NCBI GenBank assembly: GCA_963556695.1
Contig: CAUWAG010000010.1
Coordinates: 2,852,001 to 2,916,000 of the forward strand
Direction: 5' to 3'
DNA: 64,000 bases
From: Anthostomella pinea
Taxonomy: Eukaryota; Ascomycota; Sordariomycetes; Xylariales; Xylariaceae
Part shown: piece by piece, positions 1-9,511 of the stretch
How positions within the stretch are numbered: position 1 is the stretch's first letter
Layout: each line of letters starts with the position of its first letter
Position numbers and translations under genes: made by a program
The notes under the pieces: model-generated
The model's database searches: none
The model's input: the letters and a program-made list of their open reading frames with translations, nothing else
What the model was told of the DNA's origin: nothing

Positions 1-823
1 CATCATACCTCGAGCAGCGCAGTCCATTGCGGCGGAAAACCAAGTGCAACCTATCCTTGGCATCTTCCAGGGTCTGCTCCAAGGCAAGAAGACCGAGCAG
101 AATGCATTCGATTTGCTGGAAGCAGTCGTGCTTTCGATACCCCGGTATGTCCCTTGCTATGACAGTATCGGGATATGTATTAACTGAATATGTTGCAGCA
201 ATTCGCTTGAGCCGTACTTCAAGGACATCTTGCAGCTTCTCTTCACCAAGCTTCAAAACAACCCGTCCGACTCGTTCAAGCTGCGATTCACGCGATTTTA
301 TCACCTTGTATCAGCTCGAGTGGAGGCAGGTCTAGGCACTGACTTCTTCGTTAGTCAAGTAGACCTGGTTCAGTACAACCTTTTTGTTCAGATCTACTTG
401 ACCATCATCCTGCCCACTTCAGAGCAGCTCGTCCGTCCCGTCGACCGCAAATCAGCTGTCATTTCTTTCGCGAAGTCGATGGGAGACAGTCAATCCTTTG
501 GGCAACGCTACGTGAAGGGCTGGCGTTTTACGTGTGAGGCTATGCTGAAGATGCTCATGAACCCGCCGAAGGTGACGATGGGTGCCGGCGATGAGGTGGT
601 CCACGAGGCGGATGTGGACGACATTGGTTTCGGCTTGGGTTTCACGCCGCTCAACACATGCAAGAAGTCGCCGCGTGATGACTTCCCCGAGGTTCAGGAA
701 ATACAGCCGTGGGTTCGTCAGTATTTGACGGATGCCAACGCGCGACATAATGGAGCCATTGCTGGGTACATGGATCGCCTATCCGATGAGGGTAAGCAGG
801 CGTTGGCCATGTATGTGTCTTGA
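1..823 (+). CDS. CSE1: Exportin-2 / importin-alpha re-exporter, C-terminal part
   Basis: This is the 3' end of a karyopherin-beta gene whose start lies left of the window. CSE1/CAS carries importin-alpha back to the cytoplasm with Ran-GTP. The reading frame starts at base 2, is interrupted by a 54-nt intron at 145-198 (GTATGT...GCAG) and stops at 821-823. I recognise the family from the segments NSLEPYFKDILQLLFTKLQ, DRKSAVISFAKS and DDIGFGLGFTPLNTCK, which match the conserved end of fungal CSE1, including the late acidic DVDDIGFG stretch. HEAT-repeat helices are implied by the family. No break is seen, so this appears to be a normal single-copy essential gene. Confidence 0.9.
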
Positions 824-2283
824 GATAGATTCCATCGTTCTCTAGGTAGATCAAAAGTTAGGGGCGTATTAATGACTGTGCAAGGCGAGAACGGAGCCTC
901 TCGTCTGCTTTCTGAACAATAATTCAACGATCACATGATAAGATGATGTGCAGAGCTGACTATGCTGGTGCGAGAAACAGAGTGATACCCGTATGTTTCC
1001 TTGCTGTGAGACAAGGAGGTTGTAAGTTACGGCCTGGCGGCTGAGTCCATCTTGGGGACAATGTTATAATGCGGCTGTCTCCGATCCATCAGCAATAGAT
1101 GGTCAGTGGTGCATTGTTAGTCCACCAGGCTTCATTTCATTATTAAGCTCTTTGACTGCAAGAGAAGAGCCACACCCAAATATCCTAAAATACATCAAAA
1201 GGCAGAGCCCCCGTGCTGTACGCTAAGTCAATTACTGGTGCACCAAGTATATCCTGATTCAGGGGTATCAGGGGAAGCCGGTTTATAGTTAGTAGCTTGT
1301 GTGTGAGGCATTCAAGGCGTACAAGCTATGTGAGGCGTATGGGCTCCTCGGGTGACCGTAGCTAATCTTAATGTTCTATGAGGTCTTTATTGTTATATCT
1401 TCGTCTTGGGTAATTTTAGGTTGAGCATGTCTATGCGTTCACTCGCACCTGTGCATGTGCCGCGTTCGGATTCCGAGGCTGGCTACCGTTGGCGAAGGGC
1501 ACTTACTAGACATCCAATGTAATGATACTGTCACAGTTCAAGTTCTGATGGCTCCAGAATTGAACTTTTCGTTGTATATGAAGAAGAAAGCAAACTATGA
1601 AGCTAGCTTGGAGACATGATCTGGTATATATCGGGGTTGATCCTGTGAGGCTGTCTAGTGCCGCGACAGACAGCTTAGTAGCAGGGTTTCACGGCCTTGC
1701 ATCTGCGCTGAATCTTCAAGGCAGTAGGAGAGAAACGAATGGATATGGAAGCTATCTAGTGCTAGTCTGAACGACTGTGTGTTCAAAGGCTGACATCCCA
1801 AATGTGAGATTCGCGGCCAGGGCTCCTGCCAGGACTTAGGAAAGGAAACTGTTGGAGGTCACGTGGTCCGTGCCCTGTAGCTAGATCAGGCCTTCCGCGT
1901 AGCTGTCAGCTGTAGCGGTGGAACCGAAATAACAACAACATTGTTCACGGCAACTCCACACAGCCAACAGAAACAAAACCGCTTCCTAAAAATAATTTGC
2001 CTTTCGAATAGGCACAATCCCTTGAACGAACGTGTGTGCAAACGCCAATACCCCAAAGGCAATAATTGCGGCCAGGCCTCCCGCCAGGACTTAAGAAACA
2101 AAACAGGACAAAACCCTCCCTGACAGATGAATCCGTGACCATCCCCTCCGGCTCTATTCTCGTGTGCGATCCATTCTCGAGCCATATCTGAAAAGCGACC
2201 GTGTAGCGCGCACGTTAGTTCCCATGCGTGTGAGTTTGCTGTAGCAGACCCCCCTTGAGGCTCTTGTGCTTCCCCGGGCTCTG
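824..2283. other. Intergenic region with short repeats
   Basis: No convincing gene; the reading frames here are short and overlap on both strands. It holds one member of a dispersed repeat (1143-1217, see its own entry). It also holds two copies of a 31-bp sequence (1813-1843 and 2068-2098), both reading GCGGCCAGG...GCCAGGACTTA with a few differences, so the tract contains an old local duplication. Confidence 0.6.
1143..1217 (+). repeat. Dispersed repeat, copy 1
   Basis: About 75 bp beginning TTAAGCTCTT and ending near GCAGAGCCCC. It aligns to 22816-22890 at roughly three matches in four by eye, with shared blocks ACCCAAATA, CCTAAAA and CAGAGCCCC. No coding capacity. The two copies are in the same orientation, 21.7 kb apart. 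It is probably a fragment of a larger degenerate element of unknown class. Confidence 0.6.
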
Positions 2284-3060
2284 CTAATGACGCCTGTGAT
2301 GCCTGCGATGCTCGTGATGCCTGGCTTGCTCATAATGCCCGGAGTCTGATTCCATATAATTGACCTGATGGCCGGTGTAGTCTGGGTGGCTGGCGGAATG
2401 GACATCCTGCCCTCCTGCATTGTCCTGCGCATAATAAGGGTCCTGCGCATAATACGGGTCGTACGAGCCTGATTCCACATTGACCTGATGGCCGGTATCT
2501 GGTTCTACGATGCTGACCTCTTGGACATCCTGCACGTCTCTCGCATAGGACGCTTCGTTTGAGCCTGGTTCCTCAGCATTGACCTGAAGGCCGGTATGTG
2601 GGTCTATGATGCTGACGAATTGGACATCCTGCACGTCTCTCGCATAAGACGCTTCGTTTGAGCCTTCGTAGGGGGCATTGTCAGGGAGGAAGGTCGGGGC
2701 AGCTTGAGCAGTGCGAGAGCTTTCGCCACGACTGTCGCGGTGACGGGGACGGCGACCGGGACGGGATTCGTGTGTATCCTCCTTCTTCCCCTTTCCTTTT
2801 CCTCTCCTGTCCTTCTTGCCCTCATGTCCCTTCCGTTGATGCTCTCCCACTGGTGCCCATTCTTCTCTCCGTGCCCTCTCTATTTCCTTCCGTGTCTCCG
2901 CCACCCACGGCCGTTCCTTCTCACGTTGCGCTTCCCACGCTTTCCTCTGTTTCTTCTCTTCCTCTGATTCGTATTCCTCATAGACATCGATATACTGAGT
3001 GGTGTCGCTCTCTTCCTCCTCTTCCGCTTTTCCATACGCGATTAGTTGTCTTTGACTCAT
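2284..3060 (-). CDS. Hypothetical highly charged protein with internal repeats
   Basis: Single-exon ORF of 258 aa from an ATG at 3060. I do not recognise a family. Residues 10-90 are Glu/Lys/Arg-rich and probably helical or disordered. Residues 85-115 are a basic KGKGKKED/RPRHRD tract. From about residue 132 a unit with the core NEASYARDVQDVQ followed by VSI..P.TG.QVN is repeated twice, with a decayed third copy (QDVHSASHPDYTGHQVN). There is also a YDPYYAQDPYYAQD doublet and a His-rich end (HHEHRRHHRRH). No signal peptide or membrane segment. Long open frames on both strands here reflect low-complexity composition, so expression is not certain. Confidence 0.5.
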   Translation of the reverse strand: MSQRQLIAYGKAEEEEESDTTQYIDVYEEYESEEEKKQRKAWEAQREKERPWVAETRKEIERARREEWAPVGEHQRKGHEGKKDRRGKGKGKKEDTHESRPGRRPRHRDSRGESSRTAQAAPTFLPDNAPYEGSNEASYARDVQDVQFVSIIDPHTGLQVNAEEPGSNEASYARDVQDVQEVSIVEPDTGHQVNVESGSYDPYYAQDPYYAQDNAGGQDVHSASHPDYTGHQVNYMESDSGHYEQARHHEHRRHHRRH

Positions 3061-4252
3061 TGCTGAAGTTGTAATGTCTTTACCGGCTGCTTGGAGATTG
3101 GTATGCGAAGGGTCGTGGTGAGTGGCATAGCAGATAGTTGGAAAGGTGCCAGGCTTTTATAAGCCCATCGGCAATGAGATAATACATGGCCCATTGCCCT
3201 GGTGCAACATATATCAGGTCACCCGCGTGTTGGTTTAACGGGCTGTATGAAGATTTCCACCGACCTGACCAGCATTCCGTTTCAACATTGAGCTTGTGAG
3301 CACTCAGTATCTGACCTTGGCCGGCAGGAAGACCTCTCGTCCTTCGGGTCCCTGGGTCACGTGGTTTACATTGCGGTTTGAGCGACGGAAACATCTGTGC
3401 TCATTTGCCCCAGTGATCCTAGTCGGTTGTCGAGATATACCAAAGGCCTCGACTGCAAATTCTGTAAGTGCACCCTTACAAAAGGAGGAGTGCTTCGTGG
3501 TATTAGGCGTACGGTATACGGGACGTCCTGCCTGAGAGTAGTCCGAAGTTGCGTCGACTTGCTACTTAACTTGCGTATGTAGTACGCCCTGTCCCATTGG
3601 ACAAGGTATGGTATCGAGGTATGCATTAGACCTGTGGGCGTCTAGGTGCCAATTGTTTGGCATTAACACCGTAAGGAGGTCATGACCTCGAGGATGGCGG
3701 GTTCATGTCAGTTCTTTGTTTGGCCCTGTGGCACGTTGTGCGAAAATTCCCATGACCCGACCGACCAACATGATTTATTTCTCGGCTCTCGAAACACCAA
3801 CAGCCAACATGCAACACTTCTCTCAGTGGAACCTCTCACACACTTGATCTCAGGACCACGAAAATGTAGGAACGTGGAATGAATAGCCACTACAACCTCC
3901 TCGTTAATCATAAAACTGCAGCTGGGATCTATAATCATATCCCTTCCTTCAAACCGACATTAGTGCAGGACTATAAACTCGTCAACTGGAATGGGATTTG
4001 AGCTCGTCCCGCTCGGGATCCATACGCCGGGTATAGGTATATCCATTACTTCTATTCCCCGCCTCTTCAGCTTCATGTGGATTCATGCTCAAGTTCCCCT
4101 TTGTCCTCCTGACCCATATCTGAAGTTTGCTTTGAACGTCAGCTGCCACCGAATGAAGCAAACCTAAGTCAGTCCGAACTCAGTCACAAGCTCGCAGGCT
4201 CGACAGCACCCGACAAACCAAGTGCTTGGTTTCCATCCTGAAGAGAACCCCA
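3061..4252. other. Intergenic, nothing recognised
   Basis: No gene, RNA or repeat supported. ORFs are short and mutually overlapping, and no domain can be read in them. The right edge is the target site of the solo LTR at 4258. Confidence 0.5.
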
Positions 4253-4257
4253 GTTTC

Positions 4258-4452
4258 TGTGAGATTTCAAAGTGTTCTATTAAGGAGAGGAATTCCAGCT
4301 ACTCTGGAGCGGCCAGAGTGGCCCTATATATCCAAGATACTAAAGGAAAGGATACGTGGCCTTATGTGGCCACGTATGTGACAGAGTCACAGATGGGGAT
4401 GGTGATCCTGAAGGATGACTATGGATGGGCTAACGTAGCCCAGAATCCAACA
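4258..4452 (+). repeat. Solo LTR, copy 1 (195 bp)
   Basis: Begins TGTGAGATTTC and ends CAGAATCCAACA, the TG...CA ends of a retrotransposon LTR. It is flanked by a perfect 5-bp target duplication GTTTC (4253-4257 and 4453-4457). Two further copies lie at 51695-51892 and 57174-57369, each with its own different 5-bp duplication. The body contains inverted repeats (GGCCAGAGTGGCC, a GTGGCC...GGCCAC stem, GGGCTAACGTAGCCC) and a TATATA tract. No internal retrotransposon sequence is attached, so this is what is left after LTR-LTR recombination. Confidence 0.9.
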
Positions 4453-4457
4453 GTTTC

Positions 4458-5773
4458 CCCCCTCGTGTTCATGGTCCTTCGTGCAAGCCATGCAAAAAGG
4501 TACTGGCCCTCGTTCATGTGTCTGATATCGCCCTCTCTGGCCGTCTGGACTTACACCAACTCCCATGTTCACTTGACTTGTTCCCGCTTCGCGACTCATA
4601 GCACCTTCAGCTGACCCCTATGCTAGTGCAGCGACCTCTTCACTCACTCTGAGGGATACTTTACGAGCTGAGCCCCTGCTGTATATCGGCACCTTGCTGC
4701 CGAAAAAAGAACGCGGTCACCTTCATGTCAGAATTGATCTTGAATGAGACCCGATCTCGCTGTGAATATCAAGCAGCCATCCAATCGTGATCTCGTAGCC
4801 TTGTCGGAATAACAAAAAGGAAAAAGAACGAGTATTCAAAAAGACAAAACATACAACACCGGGGATTCGCTGGTCGTCACCGATCTAACTATTAATCCGG
4901 TGGTATCAGGTTTATTCAAGGTAGAGCGGACGGGATGCCAAGTTCTCCTGATCCTACAGGTAGGTAGCAAGGATGGTAACGGTTAGCGGTTCTAGGTTAT
5001 GGGTCTGAATCCAATATAATGCCCGCTATGATGAAAAACTTCCACGAGAAAGTTCCTATCGTGTAAAGTTCTACCTATTGACATTGCAGATATACGTGGA
5101 CCCGCTAATCATTACCATCCTGGACACCTGTATGGTCGTATGTGGCAGAAATTGCTCGGATGTCGGCTTATCAAGGGGAGAGGGAGTGAGCCTCTGGCTC
5201 TTGATCCAACGTAAGGACGCAACCAATTGTTCCGGTTCGAGTGCAGCCGACTCCCGAGAAGCACCCCTGCCCCGAGTGATGCGAGTCCCGCTTCAGGATC
5301 ATTCCCATCCCACCTCGAGAAGCCACCAGCTGATGCTTATTAATCGTTTGCAACATTGGTGTTGATCCCCGGCGGGCAATGAACATCTCAATGGACAGGC
5401 AGACAGGATGATGATGTCGATGAGGAGCTTCAGCCTTCGGGCGCAGTGGAGAGCTGTCCAATCACAGCCGATAACGCCCAGAAGTTCCCCGGCACGACTT
5501 TCACTTCCTCTCGGCTCGCCCTGCCTCTGCCGCGTTCATCCCAATCTGCTCTGCTGCAGCCAATCAGAGCCGTTACCGCGCAGACATGCAGTACTGAGGC
5601 CTTCGTAGTCCGGCCCGGCTGGTTGCGGAAGGACAGAGGATGTAGTAGGCGGGTTATCACCTTACTGTCCTTACAAATCAGAATCCTGGCTTGGAGGAGC
5701 GACTAGGGATGAGTGCCGCCATCGCGGTTGGTTGTCCATGGTTGTCTTCGACATTGCGGGCCTGAGGACCTTG
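4458..5773. other. Intergenic, nothing recognised
   Basis: No gene or RNA supported. Short open frames on both strands around 5080-5700 lack recognisable domains and codon coherence. The right end is the promoter of the FMN reductase-like gene. Confidence 0.5.
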
Positions 5774-5806
5774 TATAAAGGGCCGTCCTCGGGGGGGGGG
5801 GGGGGG
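5774..5806 (+). promoter_or_regulatory. TATA box followed by a 16-G run
   Basis: TATAAA at 5774-5779 lies 147 bp before the ATG at 5926. It is followed after a short spacer by 16 consecutive G (5791-5806). The G-run falls about where transcription would start, so it would be in or next to the 5' UTR. Promoter assignment is inference from position and motif. Confidence 0.45.
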
Positions 5807-5925
5807 CGGTGGTAAAAGACCACGGGCAGCAGCACACATCCGCTTCAAACCTTCAACACCAAGACCGCTGCTCCATCCGACCACTTGAACAAGTCCCCCC
5901 AGCCCCGCTGAACGACATCATCACG

Positions 5926-6719
5926 ATGGCCTCCAAATCCGTCGCTCTCATCACCATGAGCACGCGCGGCGTCCGCGTGGGCCCCAACGTGGCCGCCTTC
6001 GTCAACACCGTCGTCGAGAAGCCGCTCGGCGAGGCCAACATCACGGTATCACCCGTCGACCTGGGCAAGTTCAACCTGCCCGTGTACAACGAGTCGGTGA
6101 TACCCGCCATGGTGCCGGAGAAGGCGCAGTTCCAGTACGAACACTCCAAGGCCTGGAGCGCCGAGATTTCCAAGCACGACGGCTACATTCTGGTCATCCC
6201 AGAATACAACTATGGAGGTACGTATTGGCAACAGTGGCTGGGTTTTGCCTTCATTCTTTCGTGCGGCAGTAGTCATTCTGCAGGCGCAACTGCTACTCTC
6301 TGGGCGGAATATAGCCTGCCCCTGAGTGCTGCTTTCCCTAGAGGCCTTCCAAAGACACAAGTCACTGACAATCCACCACTACAGTGGCCGGCGGCACCAA
6401 GAACGCCATCGACTACCTCGTCAACGAGTGGAAGGGCAAGCCCGTCGTCATCGTCAGCTACGGCGTGCAAGGCGGCACCAAGGCCAACGAGCAGGTCAAG
6501 GACTGCCTTACCGGCGTGGGGCTCAATGTCTGCGAGACGCGCCCGACGCTGGCCTTCTCCGGCGGCCGAGGCCCGGACCTGTTCGCTGCCATCGAGGGCA
6601 AGCTCGGGGACAACTCCAAGAAGGAGTGGGAGGCGGGGGGCGACATTGCGAAGGCTGCTCGTGAGCTCAAGGACATTCTGTCGCAGCCGAATGTGGAGGA
6701 GAATGTTGCCAAGGTGTGA
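5926..6719 (+). CDS. NADPH-dependent FMN reductase-like flavoprotein
   Basis: Two exons, 5926-6217 and 6385-6719, joined over a 167-nt intron (GTACGT...ACAG), give 208 aa. The flavodoxin-like fold of the NADPH-dependent FMN reductase family (quinone reductases such as yeast Lot6) is recognised by three features. These are the N-terminal beta strand plus phosphate loop (VALITMSTRGVRVGPNVA), the PEYNYG|VAGGTKNAIDYL flavin-binding loop split exactly by the intron, and KPVVIVSYG before the C-terminal helices. It probably reduces quinones or flavin with NADPH in the cytosol. The start is the first ATG after the TATA box. The coding sequence is GC-rich and undamaged. Confidence 0.88.
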
Positions 6720-7166
6720 AGAGGTGTTAACGTTCAGGCGCGTTCGGCGTGGAATGATTGCAAGGAAGTCAGTGACTTTGAAGACCCGCGATGGGTATCA
6801 ATTTATTTTATTATCATTCCTCTGAAGTGGCTTCATCTGTGTATCGAAGATTGTCCCGGGGCTAATAAAGATGTCTCCGACTGTCGGCGCGCTGCCACTT
6901 GGAAAAGGCTCAAGCTCTTCTTCCGCGCCGATTTCCTAACCATCGTGAGCCTCTTCTGGAAAAGACCCACGCGTTGGTGCACACGACTGAGCAGAATCAG
7001 CTCCTACAATCTGCAGCGAGCATTGGCATGCCCCTTGCGGATGAGCAAGCTGAGATGGGGTATGTCTATAGCAAGCCGTTCAACTGGCAGATGTGAAGTA
7101 CCATTGCCTCCTGTGTCGTACAGTTCCCAGTTATGCCCTTGGATTAGATGACACAGCCCCTGCGAC

Positions 7167-7221
7167 AACCCTAACCCTAACCCTAACCCTAACCCTAGCC
7201 CTAGCCCTAAGTCCTAACCCT
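7167..7221 (+). repeat. Interstitial telomeric repeat
   Basis: Five near-tandem AACCCT units, then two AGCCCT variants and one further CCTAACCCTGA. This is the standard fungal telomere repeat (CCCTAA/TTAGGG) lying inside a chromosome, between the FMN reductase gene and ESS2, with coding genes on both sides. Confidence 0.9.
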
Positions 7222-7689
7222 GAGAATGATTTTGGAATGAGTCGACGACTGGCACATGCAGCTAGCAAGGATCCTGTGGATCCAGCTGGTTCCAGGTGTT
7301 AGGTGTCTTGTCGGTTGGGCCGGATTGTTGCCCAAGGGACAAGGTACCGTTTGCACTGTATCTAGTACTTAAGTGATCTTTCGGATGAGACACGCTCCCA
7401 TCCTTCTAGACAGCAAGCAGAACATCCAGAATACTAGTCATCGTAACATGGTATTCTGGGCCCCTGCCAGAAGGCACAATCCTGGCTTTCATGCATGAAT
7501 GCATACTGAGGGGCTATTCTCGTAACGATACTGCGCCGGCTATTGTTCGGAACCTCCTCTCTCCACTTTTTCGTCGTTCCAGGGCTTGGCATGTCCCGAA
7601 CCTAAGTTGTCTCTTTGGCCATCAACCACGACTTCAATCTACTCGCCATTGATGCAGCATCACGTCCCCAGGGACGGTTTTTCGACGAC
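7222..7689. other. Intergenic, ESS2 upstream region
   Basis: No separate gene seen. An open frame runs from 7615 into ESS2 but has no ATG before 7690, so 7615-7689 is read as 5' UTR. Confidence 0.5.
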
Positions 7690-9021
7690 ATGGACTCCGT
7701 CAAGGGTGCCTCGACGGCTCTTACTCGCAAGAGAGACGATACCGACTTGATGCCCCCGCCTCCACCATCGAAACGGATAAAGAGACCAAAGAAAGTCATC
7801 GACGAAGACAGCTACACAGACGCCTTATCGCAGATCATTGCCAGGGATTTCTTCCCGGGACTATTGGAGAGCGAGACTCAGCAGGAGTACCTTGATGCCG
7901 TTGCATCGAAAGACCCGGCGTGGATTTCAAGCGCCGGTCGACGCCTCCAGCATGTCATGACTCCTGGGCGCAAGAGATCGAGGAGGGGGACATTGTTGCC
8001 TCCCGGGGCGCAAACACCACGCAGCTTCGCCGGCGATACCCCCGTGTCTGTTACTGCCATATCCGCTTCATCTGCCACCGAGGAAAAGTCCGAGATCGAC
8101 ACCAACATGAGCCTGGGTACATTCCAATCCAAGTACACGAGCGAGGACAATGAGAGCTTCTACAAGCTCCTGGACAAGCAGAATTCCAAGCAAGCCGAGA
8201 AATATGCATGGCTATGGTCAGGAAACAAGCTACCGTCAAAGATGCAATTGAAGCAGGAGCAGATAGAGGCGAAACTCATGGAGAGTCAAAGCCTGACGGA
8301 CGATGGATTTGAGAAGGACAGGCTAGCGATCAAGGACAAGGACGAGAGACCGGCCCAGCCTGACACATGGAAAGCTCTACCGAACAACGCACTGATGTTC
8401 AACCCCGAAGGTGTGGAGGATTTGATGGAAACCAGGCTCCAGAAGGCCGAGGCGGAATCTCGAGCAGCCCCGAAGGCAGTCAACTATCAGAACACCAGAC
8501 TGCCGGCTCCAAAAATCACGGATGATGAGTCTGTTCCCTCGTCGCCGTCACTATCCGCCGTCCGGGATGCCATCGCTGAGAGGAGACACGCAAGCGACGC
8601 AGGGTCGACTACAGCGGGAAGCGAAACCCCGAGGGTCAACGGCTATGCGTTTGTGGACGACGAAGAGCCCGAGTACGAGCAGGCGCCAGCCCCTCAGATC
8701 GATTTGGGTCCTGGCGATGCGACACCTAATCCCTTCATCATCAAGGAGCAAAGCAAGAGAGAGGCACTCCATCATCGCATGGTCGATCGGATATCCCAGT
8801 CCAACAGGATGTCCTCCAAACTGGGTATGACCGGCAAGGTCGATCAGACGCCTGTTCCAAAGTTTCCAAGTAGCCCTCGCGTTACGGGAGGACTGACACC
8901 AGCAGCGCGACGTCTTTGGACCAAGATAGGAGGAAGTCCGGGAGGCACACCCCGGACTCCGTTCGGGCAGAATACACCAGCAAGAACCAAAGGCTCCAGG
9001 CTGAAGCAAGTATCGAAATGA
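7690..9021 (+). CDS. ESS2: Splicing factor ESS2/DGCR14 (Bis1 family)
   Basis: Intronless, 443 aa from the first in-frame ATG (7690). The family is a nuclear component of active spliceosomes. Recognised by an early basic nuclear-localisation tract (SKRIKRPKKV), immediately followed by the family signature DEDSYTDALSQIIARDFFPG (about residues 38-57). Further marks are SLGTFQSKYTSEDNESFYKL (about 138-157), the WLW/KYAW segment and the proline-rich end with repeated TP motifs (GTPRTPFGQNTP). Length fits the fungal family. The next gene, 0.5 kb downstream on the same strand, is another spliceosome factor (SAD1). No break seen. Confidence 0.93.
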   Translation: MDSVKGASTALTRKRDDTDLMPPPPPSKRIKRPKKVIDEDSYTDALSQIIARDFFPGLLESETQQEYLDAVASKDPAWISSAGRRLQHVMTPGRKRSRRGTLLPPGAQTPRSFAGDTPVSVTAISASSATEEKSEIDTNMSLGTFQSKYTSEDNESFYKLLDKQNSKQAEKYAWLWSGNKLPSKMQLKQEQIEAKLMESQSLTDDGFEKDRLAIKDKDERPAQPDTWKALPNNALMFNPEGVEDLMETRLQKAEAESRAAPKAVNYQNTRLPAPKITDDESVPSSPSLSAVRDAIAERRHASDAGSTTAGSETPRVNGYAFVDDEEPEYEQAPAPQIDLGPGDATPNPFIIKEQSKREALHHRMVDRISQSNRMSSKLGMTGKVDQTPVPKFPSSPRVTGGLTPAARRLWTKIGGSPGGTPRTPFGQNTPARTKGSRLKQVSK

Positions 9022-9511
9022 TGACCGAAACAATGAGGACACGATGAACATAAATACGAGACTACGACAAACCACCCTATGATATCCCTATATAGTTAGA
9101 TTGGATCATTTGGTCCTGCCAGCTACCCCCTTAGACATTCCAGCCGTGTGACGAAACCATGTGTGCGTGCAAGCCCTCCTTCTTGAATGTGACATGCATC
9201 ATTGACAACCACTGTTGCATTCATTCAAGCACTACGTGATGCATGCTTTTGCTTTGGGGTACATGTAAGTCTTGGGTATGAGAAGTGCTCAGGGGCAGAG
9301 GGGGTGGGTCTAAGGTCACATAAGTTGCTAGGGTGGTGGCGTTAGTGATGGAGGGGCGTCGGAAAATAAGCTTGAACTTTGGACTTTTGCGATCCGACTT
9401 GGAGCTTCAGTGGCCTTACAGAGTCAACTGACATCCGCAAAACTCGTCGCCGTTTCTCCTAACCCGACGCAATAACCATAATAGAAACCGACGTCACGAG
9501 TCTACACTGCC
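9022..9511. other. Intergenic between ESS2 and SAD1
   Basis: 490 bp holding the 3' UTR of one gene and the promoter of the next. No repeat or RNA recognised. Confidence 0.5.
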
